Origin: Xanthomonas fragariae
GTDB lineage: Bacteria > Pseudomonadota > Gammaproteobacteria > Xanthomonadales > Xanthomonadaceae
Length of the DNA: 64,000 bases
NCBI RefSeq assembly: GCF_900183975.1
Contig: NZ_LT853882.1
Location: 62,001 to 126,000, forward strand
Direction: 5' to 3'
This document shows positions 1-9,892 of the stretch, in pieces. Under the pieces are notes generated by a model. The model was not told where the DNA came from and did not search any database. It worked only from the letters and a program-made list of their open reading frames with translations. Made by a program: the position numbers and the translations under genes. The stretch's first letter is position 1, and every line of letters starts with the position of its first letter.

Positions 1-108
1 TTGCACGCTGGTGCGGACGTTGGAAAAGTCTGCAGCCGGTGCGACATCTGCGGTACTGTCGGCCGAGGACGCCACGTTGGAAAAATCTGCTTTTTTATCG
101 ACACTCAT
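1..108 (-). CDS. N-terminus of an unidentified protein (partial)
   Basis: Only the first 36 codons lie in the window. The peptide starts MSVDKKADFSNV and the ADFSNV motif recurs about 20 residues later, separated by a Ser/Thr/Ala-rich stretch; there is no signal peptide. From memory, short xanthomonad LysM or BON-LysM proteins begin in a similar way, but the diagnostic domain would lie outside the window, so this is only a guess. It is read leftwards, in the same direction as queF, with a hairpin between the two genes. Confidence 0.5.
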   Translation of the reverse strand, partial: MSVDKKADFSNVASSADSTADVAPAADFSNVRTSVQ

Positions 109-166
109 TTACTGCAATCCCTATGCATTACGATGCTTGTAGGGTACACGGAGCACCGTTAAGCGT

Positions 167-197
167 GGATCGCGCCGCCGTGAAGCCGGCGCGATCC
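167..197. terminator. Hairpin downstream of queF
   Basis: A perfect 10-bp inverted repeat (GGATCGCGCC / GGCGCGATCC) around an 11-nt loop sits just past the queF stop codon. There is no clear T-run on either side. It may be a factor-assisted terminator or an RNA-stabilising hairpin. Confidence 0.5.
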
Positions 198-211
198 TTG
201 GCAGCAACCGA

Positions 212-1027
212 TTACTGACGCAGGTCGCGAAAGATCGACAGCGGTGCAGGCACGCTCGGTGAGCTGCGCAACGGATTGATGTCCAGTCCGCCACGACGGG
301 TATAGCGCGCTTCCACCACCAACCACTCGGGTGCGCAGCGAGTCAGTACGTCATTGAAAATGCGCTCCACGCATTGCTCATGAAACTCGGCGTGGTTGCG
401 GAAACTCACCAGATAGCGCAGCAAGCCATCGCGATGGATCGGTGCACCGCGATAGCGCAACGTGACGCTGGCCCAATCCGGTTGACCGGTAACCGGGCAA
501 TTGGATTTCAGCAAGGCCGAGGTCAGTACTTCTTCCACCGTGGCCTGCGCATGCGCGAGCAGATACGCGGCATTCGGCGGGCCGTAATCATCGATGCTGA
601 CATCCAGTGTGTCGATCGATTCGCCCTCGCCCACCGCATCGACCGGTGGCAGGCCGAAGTCCACCGACACATCCGCACCGGCACGCGTGGATAGATCGTT
701 GGCGATGCGCGTGCGCACCGCTTCGGCGCTGGTGAAGCGTGTGGCATTGAGCGAGTTGAGATACAGCTTGAGTGACTTGGACTCGATCAACGACGGCGAA
801 TCGCTGGGCACATGCAAGGTCGCAGTCGCCACGCACGGCTTGCCGTGCGCGTTGAGCCAGCTGAGTTCGTAGGCATGCCAGCGATCGCATCCGATGAAAG
901 GCAAGGCGCCGGTCAGGCCGATGGCCTCACGCCCGGCCGCACGCGGAATCGGAAACAGCAAGGACGGGTCGTAGCCGCTGGGATAAGCGGTTTCACGACC
1001 GAGCGTGGAATCTTCTGGGGTATTCAT
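212..1027 (-). CDS. queF: NADPH-dependent 7-cyano-7-deazaguanine reductase QueF
   Basis: QueF reduces preQ0 to preQ1 with two NADPH, the step before preQ1 is inserted into tRNA during queuosine synthesis; it is a cytosolic tunnelling-fold enzyme. At 271 residues it is the long, two-module E. coli-type form rather than the short YkvM form. The family signature [11 protein letters not shown] is present in the N-terminal module, and the catalytic cysteine lies in [14 protein letters not shown] in the C-terminal module. A second conserved stretch, [10 protein letters not shown], follows. The ATG start gives a normal N-terminus. The gene appears monocistronic and is followed by a hairpin. Identification is secure. 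Confidence 0.96.
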   Translation of the reverse strand: MNTPEDSTLGRETAYPSGYDPSLLFPIPRAAGREAIGLTGALPFIGCDRWHAYELSWLNAHGKPCVATATLHVPSDSPSLIESKSLKLYLNSLNATRFTSAEAVRTRIANDLSTRAGADVSVDFGLPPVDAVGEGESIDTLDVSIDDYGPPNAAYLLAHAQATVEEVLTSALLKSNCPVTGQPDWASVTLRYRGAPIHRDGLLRYLVSFRNHAEFHEQCVERIFNDVLTRCAPEWLVVEARYTRRGGLDINPLRSSPSVPAPLSIFRDLRQ

Positions 1028-1202
1028 TGCGCCATTTTAGGCCGCACGGGCTGGCCTTGAGGTGTATGGCGAGCGCCGAACAGCGTAGCTAGGCGAACGG
1101 GAAAGTCGGACGTCACAGGGCAGGCCCCTACCTACCTGTCGACCGAAAGCAGGATTTGCCCAGCCGCAGACCAATCTCCAATCCCGACTCCCCAATACCA
1201 AC

Positions 1203-1477
1203 TCACCCCTGCTGCAAATAATCCAACGACATCGCGCCAAAGCTGAGCACCGCCTGTTGCTTGGACAGGTTGGAAGATCAGCATCACTTCGCCGGGCAGC
1301 TGCTCGCCCATGCCGACCAGTTCGGAGTGCTGATGGAAGTCGCGCCGCCACTGCACCAGCTTGACCTTCAACGGGGCGGCAGCGGCCTGGACTGCAGGCC
1401 GCTGCACGGTGTGCGCGGCGGCGAGCGTTGGCAGGGCGAGCAACAGCGTGCTGATCTGCAGGCGGGGGGTGGCGCAT
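1203..1477 (-). pseudogene. Remnant of a secreted M20 amidohydrolase
   Basis: The pieces of an M20-type (hippurate hydrolase-like) amidohydrolase can be read in order: a signal-like start, the N-terminal motif LVQWRRDFHQHSEL, an internal fragment EVMLIFQPVQ that normally belongs over 100 residues further on, and then, in another frame, the C-terminal end SLDYLQQG followed by a stop. The beginning is out of frame at a run of six G (1464-1469 on the plus strand). Most of the catalytic and dimerisation domains are gone. This is a large internal deletion plus a homopolymer frameshift, so the gene is dead. Confidence 0.75.
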
Positions 1478-1724
1478 CGAGAATCCTCTAATAATGCAAC
1501 TTCACTATTGCGCGCCCACGCGCTCCCTGTGCTGCAGTGAGGCCCGATTCTGCACGGCCATCAACCGGCGCCAACCGTGGCGCGTTGCCGCATGCATTGC
1601 ATCTGTGAACGTTGTGGTCGTTTCGCTAGGCGAGCCATTACTTCAGTAGCGCTCAATCGCTATGCTCTGCAAAGCTGTCACCCGGTCGCACCCACGCGCC
1701 CGGCCCGCCCTCAGGAGTTGTCGC

Positions 1725-2963
1725 ATGTCGCGTTTTTGGAAGATCACACTGCTGGTCGTAGCGGTGCTCGTCGTGGTGTTCGTCGCAATGCGGATGATGG
1801 GTGGGAGCAATCACGGCAAGCGGTCCGGCACGCAGGACGGCAATGGCGCCGAAAACAGCGGCCCGGTGCCGGTGACGGTGGTGGCCGCCACGACCCAGGA
1901 TGTGCCGGTCTACGCCAGCGCGCTGGGGACGGTCACCGCGCTCAATACGGTCACGGTCAGCCCGCAGGTCGGCGGCCAGCTGATGAGCCTGAACTTCAAG
2001 GAAGGCCAGGAAGTGAAGAAGGGCGACCTGCTGGCGCAGATCGACCCGCGCACGCTGCAGGCCAGCTACGACCAAGCGCTGGCGGCCAAGCGGCAGAATC
2101 AGGCGCTGCTGGCGACCTCGCGAGTGAACTACCAGCGCTCCAACGATCCGGCCTACAAGCAGTACGTCTCGCGAACGGACCTGGATACCCAGCGCAATCA
2201 GGTGTCGCAGTATGAGGCGGCGGTATCGGCCAACGATGCGCAGATGCGCTCGGCGCAGGTGCAGTTGCAGTTCACCCGCGTCACCGCGCCCATCGACGGC
2301 ATCGCCGGTATCCGTGGCGTGGACGCGGGCAATATCGTCAGCAGCACCTCCACCATCGTCACCTTGACCCAGATCCGCCCGATCTACGTATCCTTCAACC
2401 TGCCCGAGCGCGAATTGCAGGCAGTGCGCAGCGGTCAGGCCGCCGCACCGCTGGGCGTGGCGGCGCTGGATCGCGGCGATGCGCATGTCATCAGCGGTGA
2501 CGGCAAGCTGGACGTGATCGACAACCGCATCGCTGCCGACAGCGGCACCTTCGGCGCGCGCGCGATCTTCGACAATGCCGACAACACGCTGTGGCCAGGC
2601 CAGTTCGTCAACGTGCGCCTGCAACTGCGCACCATCTCCGACGGCACCGTGGTGCCGACCCAGGCCGTGCAGCGCGGCCCGGATGGCGATTACGTCTATG
2701 TGGTCGGCACCGACAACACCGCGCAGATGCGCACCGTGGTGCAGGGCGTGGAAGTGGACGACAGCCGTGTGCAGATCACCAAGGGGCTCAAGCCCGGCGA
2801 GCGCGTGGTGACCGAAGGCCAGTTCCGCTTGAAGCCGGGCAGCAAGGTCAGCGCGCTCAAGCCAGGGGAGACCCCGCCGGAGCCGACCGAGGCCGAACTC
2901 AAGGCCGCGCAGAACAAGCAGGAACGTGGCGGTGGTGGCCGACGCGACGGCGGCCCGCGCTAA
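1725..2963 (+). CDS. mdtA: RND efflux periplasmic adaptor (MdtA-like)
   Basis: This is a membrane-fusion protein that bridges the inner-membrane RND pump and an outer-membrane channel. The ATG at 1725 is chosen over an upstream in-frame codon because it has AGGAG 8 bases before it and gives a clean signal anchor (MSRFWKITLLVVAVLVVVF). The biotinyl-lipoyl half-motif follows (VGGQLMSLNFKEGQEVKKGD), then a coiled-coil hairpin, a beta-barrel (VTAPIDGIAGIRGVDAGN) and a membrane-proximal domain. The last ~40 residues are charged and low-complexity (QERGGGGRRDGGPR), as in MdtA proteins. It is first in a three-gene operon with two permeases, the arrangement of mdtABC/muxABC. The substrate is not deducible; bile salts and novobiocin are typical for the family. 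Confidence 0.92.
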   Translation: MSRFWKITLLVVAVLVVVFVAMRMMGGSNHGKRSGTQDGNGAENSGPVPVTVVAATTQDVPVYASALGTVTALNTVTVSPQVGGQLMSLNFKEGQEVKKGDLLAQIDPRTLQASYDQALAAKRQNQALLATSRVNYQRSNDPAYKQYVSRTDLDTQRNQVSQYEAAVSANDAQMRSAQVQLQFTRVTAPIDGIAGIRGVDAGNIVSSTSTIVTLTQIRPIYVSFNLPERELQAVRSGQAAAPLGVAALDRGDAHVISGDGKLDVIDNRIAADSGTFGARAIFDNADNTLWPGQFVNVRLQLRTISDGTVVPTQAVQRGPDGDYVYVVGTDNTAQMRTVVQGVEVDDSRVQITKGLKPGERVVTEGQFRLKPGSKVSALKPGETPPEPTEAELKAAQNKQERGGGGRRDGGPR

Positions 2964-3054
2964 GTTTCGACCACCGGCGATGGGACTTCCGTTGCCCGTG
3001 TGCGTCGGCGCTACGTGCGCCGGCTTCGATTGACGTCTTCAGCAAGGACACCCC

Positions 3055-6000
3055 GTGGGCTTTTCGACCATCTTCATCCGCCGCCCGATCGCCACCTCGT
3101 TGTTGATGGCCGGCGTCCTGCTGCTGGGCATCCTGGGCTACCGGCAGCTGCCGGTCTCGGCGTTGCCGGAAATCGACGCCCCCAGCCTGGTCGTCACCAC
3201 GCAATATCCCGGTGCCAACGCGACCACCATGGCCTCGCTGGTGACCACGCCGCTGGAGCGCCAGTTCGGGCAGATCTCCGGGCTGCAGATGATGACCTCC
3301 GACTCGTCGGCGGGCCTGTCCACGATCATTCTGCAGTTCTCGATGAAGCGCGATATCGACATCGCCTCGCAGGATGTGCAGGCGGCGATCCGCCAAGCCA
3401 CACTGCCCTCGTCGCTGCCGTATCAACCGGTCTATAACCGGGTCAATCCGGCCGATGCGGCGATCCTCACGCTCAAGCTCACCTCCGATTCGCTGCCGCT
3501 GCGCGAGGTCAACCGCTACGCGGATGCGATCCTGGCCCAGCGCCTGTCACAGGTGCCGGGCGTGGGCCTGGTATCGATCGCCGGCAATGTGCGCCCGGCC
3601 GTGCGCATCCAGGTCAATCCGGCGCAGCTGTCGAACATGGGCCTGACCATGGAGTCGCTGCGCAGCGCGCTGACCCAGACCAATGTCTCGGCGCCCAAGG
3701 GCTCGCTCAACGGCAAGACCCAGTCCTACAGCATCGGCACCAACGACCAGCTCACCGACGCGGCGCAGTACCGCGAGACCATCATCAGCTACAGCAATGA
3801 CCGCCCGGTGCGCCTGGCCGATGTGGCCAACGTGGTCGATGGAGTGGAAAACGACCAGCTCGCCGCGTGGGCCGACGGCAAGCCGGCGGTGCTGCTGGAA
3901 ATCCGTCGCCAGCCCGGCGCCAATATCGTGCAGACGGTGGAGCAGATCCGCAGCATCCTGCCGCAGCTGCAGTCGGTGTTGCCGGCCGACGTGCATCTGG
4001 AAGTGTTCTCCGACCGCACTGAAACCATTCGCGCTTCGGTGCGTGAAGTGAAGTTAACCTTGGTGCTGACCATCGCGCTGGTGGTGGCGGTGATCTTCGT
4101 GTTCCTGCGCCGGCTTTGGGCCACCATCATTCCGTCGGTGGCGGTGCCGCTATCGCTGGCCGGTACTTTCGGGGTGATGGCGTTTGCGGGCATGTCTCTC
4201 GACAACCTGTCGTTGATGGCGCTGGTGGTGGCGACCGGATTCGTGGTCGACGATGCAATCGTGATGATCGAAAACATTGTGCGTTACATCGAACAGGGCA
4301 AGAGCGGTCCGGAAGCGGCCGAAATAGGCGCCAAGCAGATCGGCTTCACCGTGTTGTCGCTGACCGTGTCGCTGGTGGCGGTGTTTCTGCCTCTGTTGCT
4401 GATGCCGGGCGTCACCGGGCGGCTGTTCCATGAGTTTGCGTGGGTGCTGTCGATTGCGGTGGTGATCTCGATGCTGGTGTCGCTGACGCTGACGCCGATG
4501 ATGTGTGCGTACCTGCTCAAGCCCGATGCACTGCCCGACGGCGAAGACGCGCACGAGCGCGCGGCGGCCGCCGGCAAGACCAATCTGTGGACGCGCACTG
4601 TCGGCGCCTACGAGCGCAGCCTGGACTGGGTGCTTGCACACCAACCGTTGACCCTGGCGGTAGCGATAGGCGCAGTGGCGTTGACCGTGGTGCTGTATGT
4701 GGCGATCCCTAAGGGCTTGCTGCCCGAGCAGGACACCGGCCTGATCACCGGCGTGGTTCAGGCCGATCAGAACGTAGCGTTTCCGCAGATGGAGCAGCGC
4801 ACCCAGGCGGTGGCCGCTGCATTAGGTAAGGATCCGGCGGTGACCGGCGTGGCGGCCTTCATCGGTGCCGGCACGATGAACCCGACCATCAACCAAGGGC
4901 AGTTGTCGATCGTGTTGAAGACGCGCGGCGACCGCGATGGCCTGGATGAGGTGCTGCCGCGCCTGCAAAAAGCCGTTGCCGGGATCCCGGGCGTGGCGTT
5001 GTTCCTCAAGCCGGTGCAGGACGTCACCCTGGACACGCGCGTGGCCGCCACCGAATACCAGTATTCGATCTCGGATGTGGACAGCACCGAGCTGGCTGCC
5101 TGGGCCGGACGCATGACCGAAGCGATGCGCAAGCTGCCGGAACTGGCCGATGTGGACAACAACCTGGCCAACCAGGGCCGTGCGCTGGAGCTGACCATCG
5201 ATCGCGACAAGGCCGGCACGCTCGGCGTGCCGATGCAGACCATCGACGACACCTTGTACGACGCCTTCGGTCAACGCCAGATCTCCACCATCTTCACCGA
5301 GCTCAATCAATATCGCGTCGTGCTGGAAGTGGCGCCGGAATTCCGCAGCAGTACCTCGCTGATGAACCAACTCGCCGTGGCCAGCAACGGCAGCGGCGCG
5401 TTGACCGGCACCAATGCGACCAGCTTCGGCCAGGTGACTTCGTCCAACTCGTCCACCGCCACCGGCGTGGGCGCCCAGAACACCGGCATCGTGGTCGGCG
5501 CCGGCAGTATCATTCCGCTGGCCGCATTGGCAGAAGCCAAGGTCACCAATACCCCGTTGGTGGTAAGCCATCAGCAGCAGCTGCCGGCGGTCACCATCTC
5601 GTTCAATCTGGCGCCGGGACACTCGTTGTCGCAGGCGGTGGCGGCGATCGAAAAGGCGCGCGAAGACCTCAAGATCCCGACCCAGGTGCATGCGCAGTTC
5701 GTCGGCAAGGCCGCTGAATTTACCGGCAGCCAGACCGATATCGTGTGGCTGTTGCTGGCCTCGATCGTGGTGATCTACATCGTGCTGGGCGTGCTCTACG
5801 AGAGCTACATCCACCCGCTGACGATCATCTCCACGCTGCCGCCGGCCGGCGTCGGTGCATTGCTCGCGCTGATGATGTGCGGGCTGAGTCTGTCGGTGGA
5901 CGGTATCGTCGGCATCGTGCTGCTGATCGGCATCGTCAAGAAGAACGCGATCATGATGATCGACTTCGCCATCGACGCACGCCGCGAAGGCGCCAACGCG

Positions 6001-6291
6001 CACGACGCGATCCGTCGCGCCTGCCTGCTGCGCTTCCGCCCGATCATGATGACCACCGCTGCGGCCATGCTGGGCGCGTTGCCGCTGGCTCTGGGCACCG
6101 GTATCGGCTCGGAATTGCGGCGTCCCTTGGGTATCGCGATTGTCGGCGGCCTGCTGCTGTCGCAGCTGGTGACGTTGTACACCACGCCGGTGATCTATCT
6201 ATACATGGAACGCGCCGGTGAGCGGCTGCGGGCATGGCGGGAACGGCATGCGGTAGCAGCGGCGCATGGGCGTGCTGAGGGACGGGCATGA
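3055..6291 (+). CDS. mdtB: RND efflux permease (MdtB-like)
   Basis: An inner-membrane proton-driven RND pump subunit of 1078 residues. The GTG start has an AAGGA-type site upstream and gives the standard family N-terminus (FIRRPIATSLLMAGVLLLG). The large periplasmic loop contains PSSLPYQPVYNRVNPADAA, characteristic of the MdtB rather than the MdtC branch. Transmembrane helix 4 has the proton-relay aspartate pair (GFVVDDAIVMIEN), and the second half has GIVKKNAIMMIDFAIDARRE. A Ser/Thr/Gly-rich insertion around residues 780-810 is unusual. Together with the next permease it should form a hetero-trimeric pump as in MdtBC. Confidence 0.92.
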   Translation: MGFSTIFIRRPIATSLLMAGVLLLGILGYRQLPVSALPEIDAPSLVVTTQYPGANATTMASLVTTPLERQFGQISGLQMMTSDSSAGLSTIILQFSMKRDIDIASQDVQAAIRQATLPSSLPYQPVYNRVNPADAAILTLKLTSDSLPLREVNRYADAILAQRLSQVPGVGLVSIAGNVRPAVRIQVNPAQLSNMGLTMESLRSALTQTNVSAPKGSLNGKTQSYSIGTNDQLTDAAQYRETIISYSNDRPVRLADVANVVDGVENDQLAAWADGKPAVLLEIRRQPGANIVQTVEQIRSILPQLQSVLPADVHLEVFSDRTETIRASVREVKLTLVLTIALVVAVIFVFLRRLWATIIPSVAVPLSLAGTFGVMAFAGMSLDNLSLMALVVATGFVVDDAIVMIENIVRYIEQGKSGPEAAEIGAKQIGFTVLSLTVSLVAVFLPLLLMPGVTGRLFHEFAWVLSIAVVISMLVSLTLTPMMCAYLLKPDALPDGEDAHERAAAAGKTNLWTRTVGAYERSLDWVLAHQPLTLAVAIGAVALTVVLYVAIPKGLLPEQDTGLITGVVQADQNVAFPQMEQRTQAVAAALGKDPAVTGVAAFIGAGTMNPTINQGQLSIVLKTRGDRDGLDEVLPRLQKAVAGIPGVALFLKPVQDVTLDTRVAATEYQYSISDVDSTELAAWAGRMTEAMRKLPELADVDNNLANQGRALELTIDRDKAGTLGVPMQTIDDTLYDAFGQRQISTIFTELNQYRVVLEVAPEFRSSTSLMNQLAVASNGSGALTGTNATSFGQVTSSNSSTATGVGAQNTGIVVGAGSIIPLAALAEAKVTNTPLVVSHQQQLPAVTISFNLAPGHSLSQAVAAIEKAREDLKIPTQVHAQFVGKAAEFTGSQTDIVWLLLASIVVIYIVLGVLYESYIHPLTIISTLPPAGVGALLALMMCGLSLSVDGIVGIVLLIGIVKKNAIMMIDFAIDARREGANAHDAIRRACLLRFRPIMMTTAAAMLGALPLALGTGIGSELRRPLGIAIVGGLLLSQLVTLYTTPVIYLYMERAGERLRAWRERHAVAAAHGRAEGRA

Positions 6292-6302
6292 GCAGCGGCG
6301 TT

Positions 6303-6409
6303 GGGACCGGGGACCGCAGACCCGGGACCCGGAATGCGTTGACCGGTCGTGCCGTGGAGCCGCTCTTGCATCTGCTTTCCCGGATCCCCGGTCTCCGGTC
6401 CCCGATCCC
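6303..6409. repeat. Imperfect inverted repeat between the two RND permease genes
   Basis: Two ~31-bp arms rich in GGGACCGGGGACC-type motifs (6303-6334 and 6376-6409) are imperfect reverse complements around a ~40-nt spacer. They would form a strong hairpin in the mdtB-mdtC intercistronic mRNA. Similar GGGACCCGGG-type intergenic repeats are scattered in xanthomonad genomes. A role in differential expression or transcript stability is possible. Confidence 0.7.
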
Positions 6410-6445
6410 GACGCTTGAAGGCATCACGGCCCCGGAATCTTCCCG

Positions 6446-9400
6446 ATGAACATCTCCGCGCCCTTCATCAAGCGCCCGATCGGCATCTCGCTGCTGGCGA
6501 TCGGTTTGTTCGTGATCGGGTTGATGTGTTATCTGCGGCTGGGCGTGGCGGCGTTGCCGAACATCCAGATCCCGGTGATTTTCGTGCACGCTACGCAGTC
6601 CGGTGCCGATGCCAGCACCATGGCCTCCACCGTCACCGCGCCGCTGGAACGCCATCTGGGCCAGTTGCCCGGTATCGACCATATGCGCTCCTCTAGTTCG
6701 GAGAGCAGCAGCATCGTGTTCATGGTGTTTCAGAGTAATCGCAACATCGATTCGGCCGCACAGGATGTGCAGACCGCAGTCAATTCGGCGCAATCGGATC
6801 TGCCCTCCGGGCTCGGCACGCCAATGTACCAGAAAGCCAATCCGAACGACGACCCGGTCATCGCCATCGCGCTCACTTCGGACACGCAATCGGCCGATGA
6901 GCTCTACAACGTCGCCGATTCGCTACTGGCACAACGGCTACGCCGGATCACCGGGATCAGCTCGGTGGATATCGCAGGCGCCTCCACACCAGCGGTGCGC
7001 GTGGATGTGGATCTGCGCGCGCTCAACGCGCTGGGTCTGACCCCGGACGATCTGCGCAATGCGGTGCGCGCAGCCAACGTCACCTCGCCGACCGGATTCC
7101 TGTCCGACGGCAACACCACCATGGCCATCGTGGCAAACGACGCGGTGGCCAAGGCCGCGGATTTTGCGCAGCTGGCGATCGCCACTCAGTCCAACGGGCG
7201 AATCGTGCGGCTGGGCGATGTGGCCACCGTCTATGACGGCCAGCAGGATGCGTATCAAGCGGCCTGGTTCGACGGCAAACCCGCGGTAGTCATGTATGCC
7301 TTTACCCGCGCCGGCGCCAACATCGTCGAAACCGTGGATCAGGTAAAGGCGCAGATTCCCGAATTGCGCGCCTATCTCCATCCCGGCACCAAGCTCACCC
7401 CTTACTTAGACCGCACCCCCACCATTCGCGCCTCGCTGCACGAGGTGCAGGCCGCGCTGATGATCAGCCTGGCGATGGTGGTGCTGACCATGGCGTTGTT
7501 CCTGCGCCGGTTGGCACCGACGTTGATCGCCGCAGTCACCGTGCCGTTGTCGCTGGCCGGCTCGGCGCTGGTGATGTACATGCTCGGCTTTACCTTGAAC
7601 AACCTCAGCCTGTTGGCGTTGGTGATCGCCATTGGCTTTGTGGTCGACGATGCGATCGTGGTGATCGAAAACATCATGCGCCATCTCGACGAAGGCATGC
7701 CGCGTTTGGACGCTGCACTGGCCGGTGCACGCGAGATCGGCTTCACCATCGTCTCGATCACTGCCTCGCTGGTGGCGGTGTTCATTCCGATGCTGTTTGC
7801 CAGCGGCATGATCGGTGCGTTCTTCCGCGAGTTCACCGTGACTCTGGTGGCGGCGATCGTGGTGTCGATGCTGGTGTCGCTGACGTTGACGCCAGCACTG
7901 TGCAGTCGCTTTTTGTCGGCGCATACCGAGCCGGAAAAGCCCAGCCGTTTTAGCGCTTTGTTGGACCGCATGCACGCGCGTATGTTGGCGGTCTACACGG
8001 TGGCGCTGGATTTCTCGCTGCGGCATGCCTTGCTGCTGGCGCTGACGCCATTATTGTTGATCGCTGCCACCATCTTTCTCGGCGGTGCGGTTAAGAAAGG
8101 CGCGTTCCCCGCGCAGGACACCGGCCTGATCTGGGGCCGCGCCAATTCCAGCGCCACGGTGTCGTTCGCCGACATGGTCAGCCGCCAGCGCCGCATCACC
8201 GACATGCTGATGGCCGACCCGGCGGTCAAGACGGTGGGCGCGCGGCTGGGCTCCGGTCGCCAGGGCTCCAGCGCCTCGTTCAATATCGAGTTGAAACAAC
8301 GCGATGAAGGCCGTCGCGACACCACCGCGCAAGTGGTCGCGCGTCTGAGCGCCAAGGCCGACCGTTACCCGGATCTGGATCTGCGCCTGCGCGCAATCCA
8401 GGACTTGCCCAGCGATGGCGGTGGCGGCACCAGTCAAGGCGCGCAATACCGCGTGTCGCTGCAGGGCAATGATCTTGCGCAGCTGCAGGAATGGCTGCCC
8501 AAGCTGCAAACCGCGCTGAAAAAGAATCCGCGCCTGCGGAATGTCGGTACCGATGTGGATACCTCCGGTTTACGTCAGAACATTGTGATCGACCGTGCCA
8601 AGGCCGCGCGCCTGGGAATTTCGGTTGGTGCGATCGATGGCGCGCTATATGGCGCGTTCGGCCAACGCTCGATTTCCACCATCTATTCGGATCTCAATCA
8701 GTACAGCGTGGTGGTCAATGCGCTGCCTTCGCAGACTGCCACGCCCAGGGCGCTGGATCAGATCTTCGTGCCCAACCGTGCCGGCCAGATGGTGCCGATC
8801 ACCGCCGTCGCCAACCAGATGCCGGGTTTGGCGCCGCCCCAGATCATCCACGAAAACCAGTACACCACGATGGATCTGAGCTACAACCTGGCACCGGGCG
8901 TGAGCACCGGCGAGGCGGATCTGATCATCAAGTCCACCGTGGATGGACTACGCATGCCCGACGGCATCCGTCTCAGCGGCGACGACAGCTTCAACGTACA
9001 ACTCAGCCCCAGCGCGATGGGCGTGTTGCTGCTGGCGGCGGTGCTCACCGTCTACATCGTGCTGGGCATGCTCTACGAGAGCCTGATCCACCCGGTGACC
9101 ATCCTGTCCACCCTGCCCGCTGCAGGCGTCGGCGCACTGCTGGCGTTGTTCATCACCAACACCGAGTTGTCGGTGATCTCGATGATTGCATTGGTGTTGT
9201 TGATCGGCATCGTCAAGAAAAACGCGATCATGATGATCGACTTCGCACTGGTGGCGCAGCGCACGCACGGCATGGACGCGCGCGCGGCGGCACGCGAAGC
9301 GTCGATCGTGCGCTTCCGACCGATCATGATGACCACGATGGTGGCGATCCTGGCCGCCGTGCCGCTGGCGGTGGGCCTGGGCGAAGGCTCGGAACTGCGC

Positions 9401-9583
9401 CGCCCGCTCGGTATCGCGATGATCGGCGGACTGGTGTTCTCGCAGGGGCTGACCCTGCTCAGCACCCCGGCGCTGTACGTGATCTTCTCGTGCCTGAGCG
9501 AGCGCTGGAAGGCGCGTCGCACACGTGCGCGGGCACGTCGTGCAGCGCGCGCGGCGGCGCGTCGCCCGGCTGCGGCGCACTGA
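6446..9583 (+). CDS. mdtC: RND efflux permease (MdtC-like)
   Basis: The second RND permease of the operon, 1045 residues. It differs from its neighbour where the MdtC branch differs from MdtB: PSGLGTPMYQKANPNDDP in the porter domain. The TM4 proton-relay pair is present (GFVVDDAIVVIENIMRHL), as is GIVKKNAIMMIDFALVAQR. The C-terminal tail is Arg/Ala-rich. It is separated from mdtB by 154 bp carrying an inverted repeat, yet both genes share direction. No outer-membrane factor follows, so a TolC-type channel must be supplied from elsewhere. Confidence 0.92.
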   Translation: MNISAPFIKRPIGISLLAIGLFVIGLMCYLRLGVAALPNIQIPVIFVHATQSGADASTMASTVTAPLERHLGQLPGIDHMRSSSSESSSIVFMVFQSNRNIDSAAQDVQTAVNSAQSDLPSGLGTPMYQKANPNDDPVIAIALTSDTQSADELYNVADSLLAQRLRRITGISSVDIAGASTPAVRVDVDLRALNALGLTPDDLRNAVRAANVTSPTGFLSDGNTTMAIVANDAVAKAADFAQLAIATQSNGRIVRLGDVATVYDGQQDAYQAAWFDGKPAVVMYAFTRAGANIVETVDQVKAQIPELRAYLHPGTKLTPYLDRTPTIRASLHEVQAALMISLAMVVLTMALFLRRLAPTLIAAVTVPLSLAGSALVMYMLGFTLNNLSLLALVIAIGFVVDDAIVVIENIMRHLDEGMPRLDAALAGAREIGFTIVSITASLVAVFIPMLFASGMIGAFFREFTVTLVAAIVVSMLVSLTLTPALCSRFLSAHTEPEKPSRFSALLDRMHARMLAVYTVALDFSLRHALLLALTPLLLIAATIFLGGAVKKGAFPAQDTGLIWGRANSSATVSFADMVSRQRRITDMLMADPAVKTVGARLGSGRQGSSASFNIELKQRDEGRRDTTAQVVARLSAKADRYPDLDLRLRAIQDLPSDGGGGTSQGAQYRVSLQGNDLAQLQEWLPKLQTALKKNPRLRNVGTDVDTSGLRQNIVIDRAKAARLGISVGAIDGALYGAFGQRSISTIYSDLNQYSVVVNALPSQTATPRALDQIFVPNRAGQMVPITAVANQMPGLAPPQIIHENQYTTMDLSYNLAPGVSTGEADLIIKSTVDGLRMPDGIRLSGDDSFNVQLSPSAMGVLLLAAVLTVYIVLGMLYESLIHPVTILSTLPAAGVGALLALFITNTELSVISMIALVLLIGIVKKNAIMMIDFALVAQRTHGMDARAAAREASIVRFRPIMMTTMVAILAAVPLAVGLGEGSELRRPLGIAMIGGLVFSQGLTLLSTPALYVIFSCLSERWKARRTRARARRAARAAARRPAAAH

Positions 9584-9660
9584 ATCGGCATACCCGCGTG
9601 GCGCGATTCAAACCCGCCGACTGACACCCCGACCCGCCAGGCGGCACGCGGCCGGGGCTG

Positions 9661-9850
9661 TCATCGCATTGGCTCAGCCGTCTTGGCCTTCGTTTCGCAC
9701 AACGGATCCACTCTGCCTTGTGGCGGTTCGTCAACGGCCGTCAGAAAATGCGCGCGCAGCCATCGATGCGCCGGGTCGTGCTGCGCGCGCGGGTGCCATG
9801 CAATCGACAAAACGAAAAGGGGGTGAGTTCATCGCTCCGAACAGCACCAA
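9661..9850 (-). pseudogene. C-terminal remnant of a LysR-type regulator
   Basis: On the minus strand the frame ending at 9661 reads HDPAHRWLRAHFLTAVDE, the classic C-terminal end of LysR-type regulators, continuing to a stop about 25 codons later. Just upstream, in a different frame, FRFVDCMAPARA resembles the RFVDWL segment that precedes it in the family. Nothing of the DNA-binding or inducer-binding core is left. This is a short, frameshifted remnant. Confidence 0.5.
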
Positions 9851-9892
9851 TCGTTCTAAACCACCGCCCTGGCGGCGGCGCTTGGGCATCGC

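Noticed and set aside
1653..2624. A 323-codon minus-strand frame opposite the RND adaptor
   Set aside because: His/Arg/Asp-rich shadow of mdtA with no motifs and no ribosome site.
4822..6003. Long minus-strand frame opposite mdtB
   Set aside because: Shadow of the RND permease; composition (His, Arg, Asp, Gln) is that of an antisense high-GC frame.
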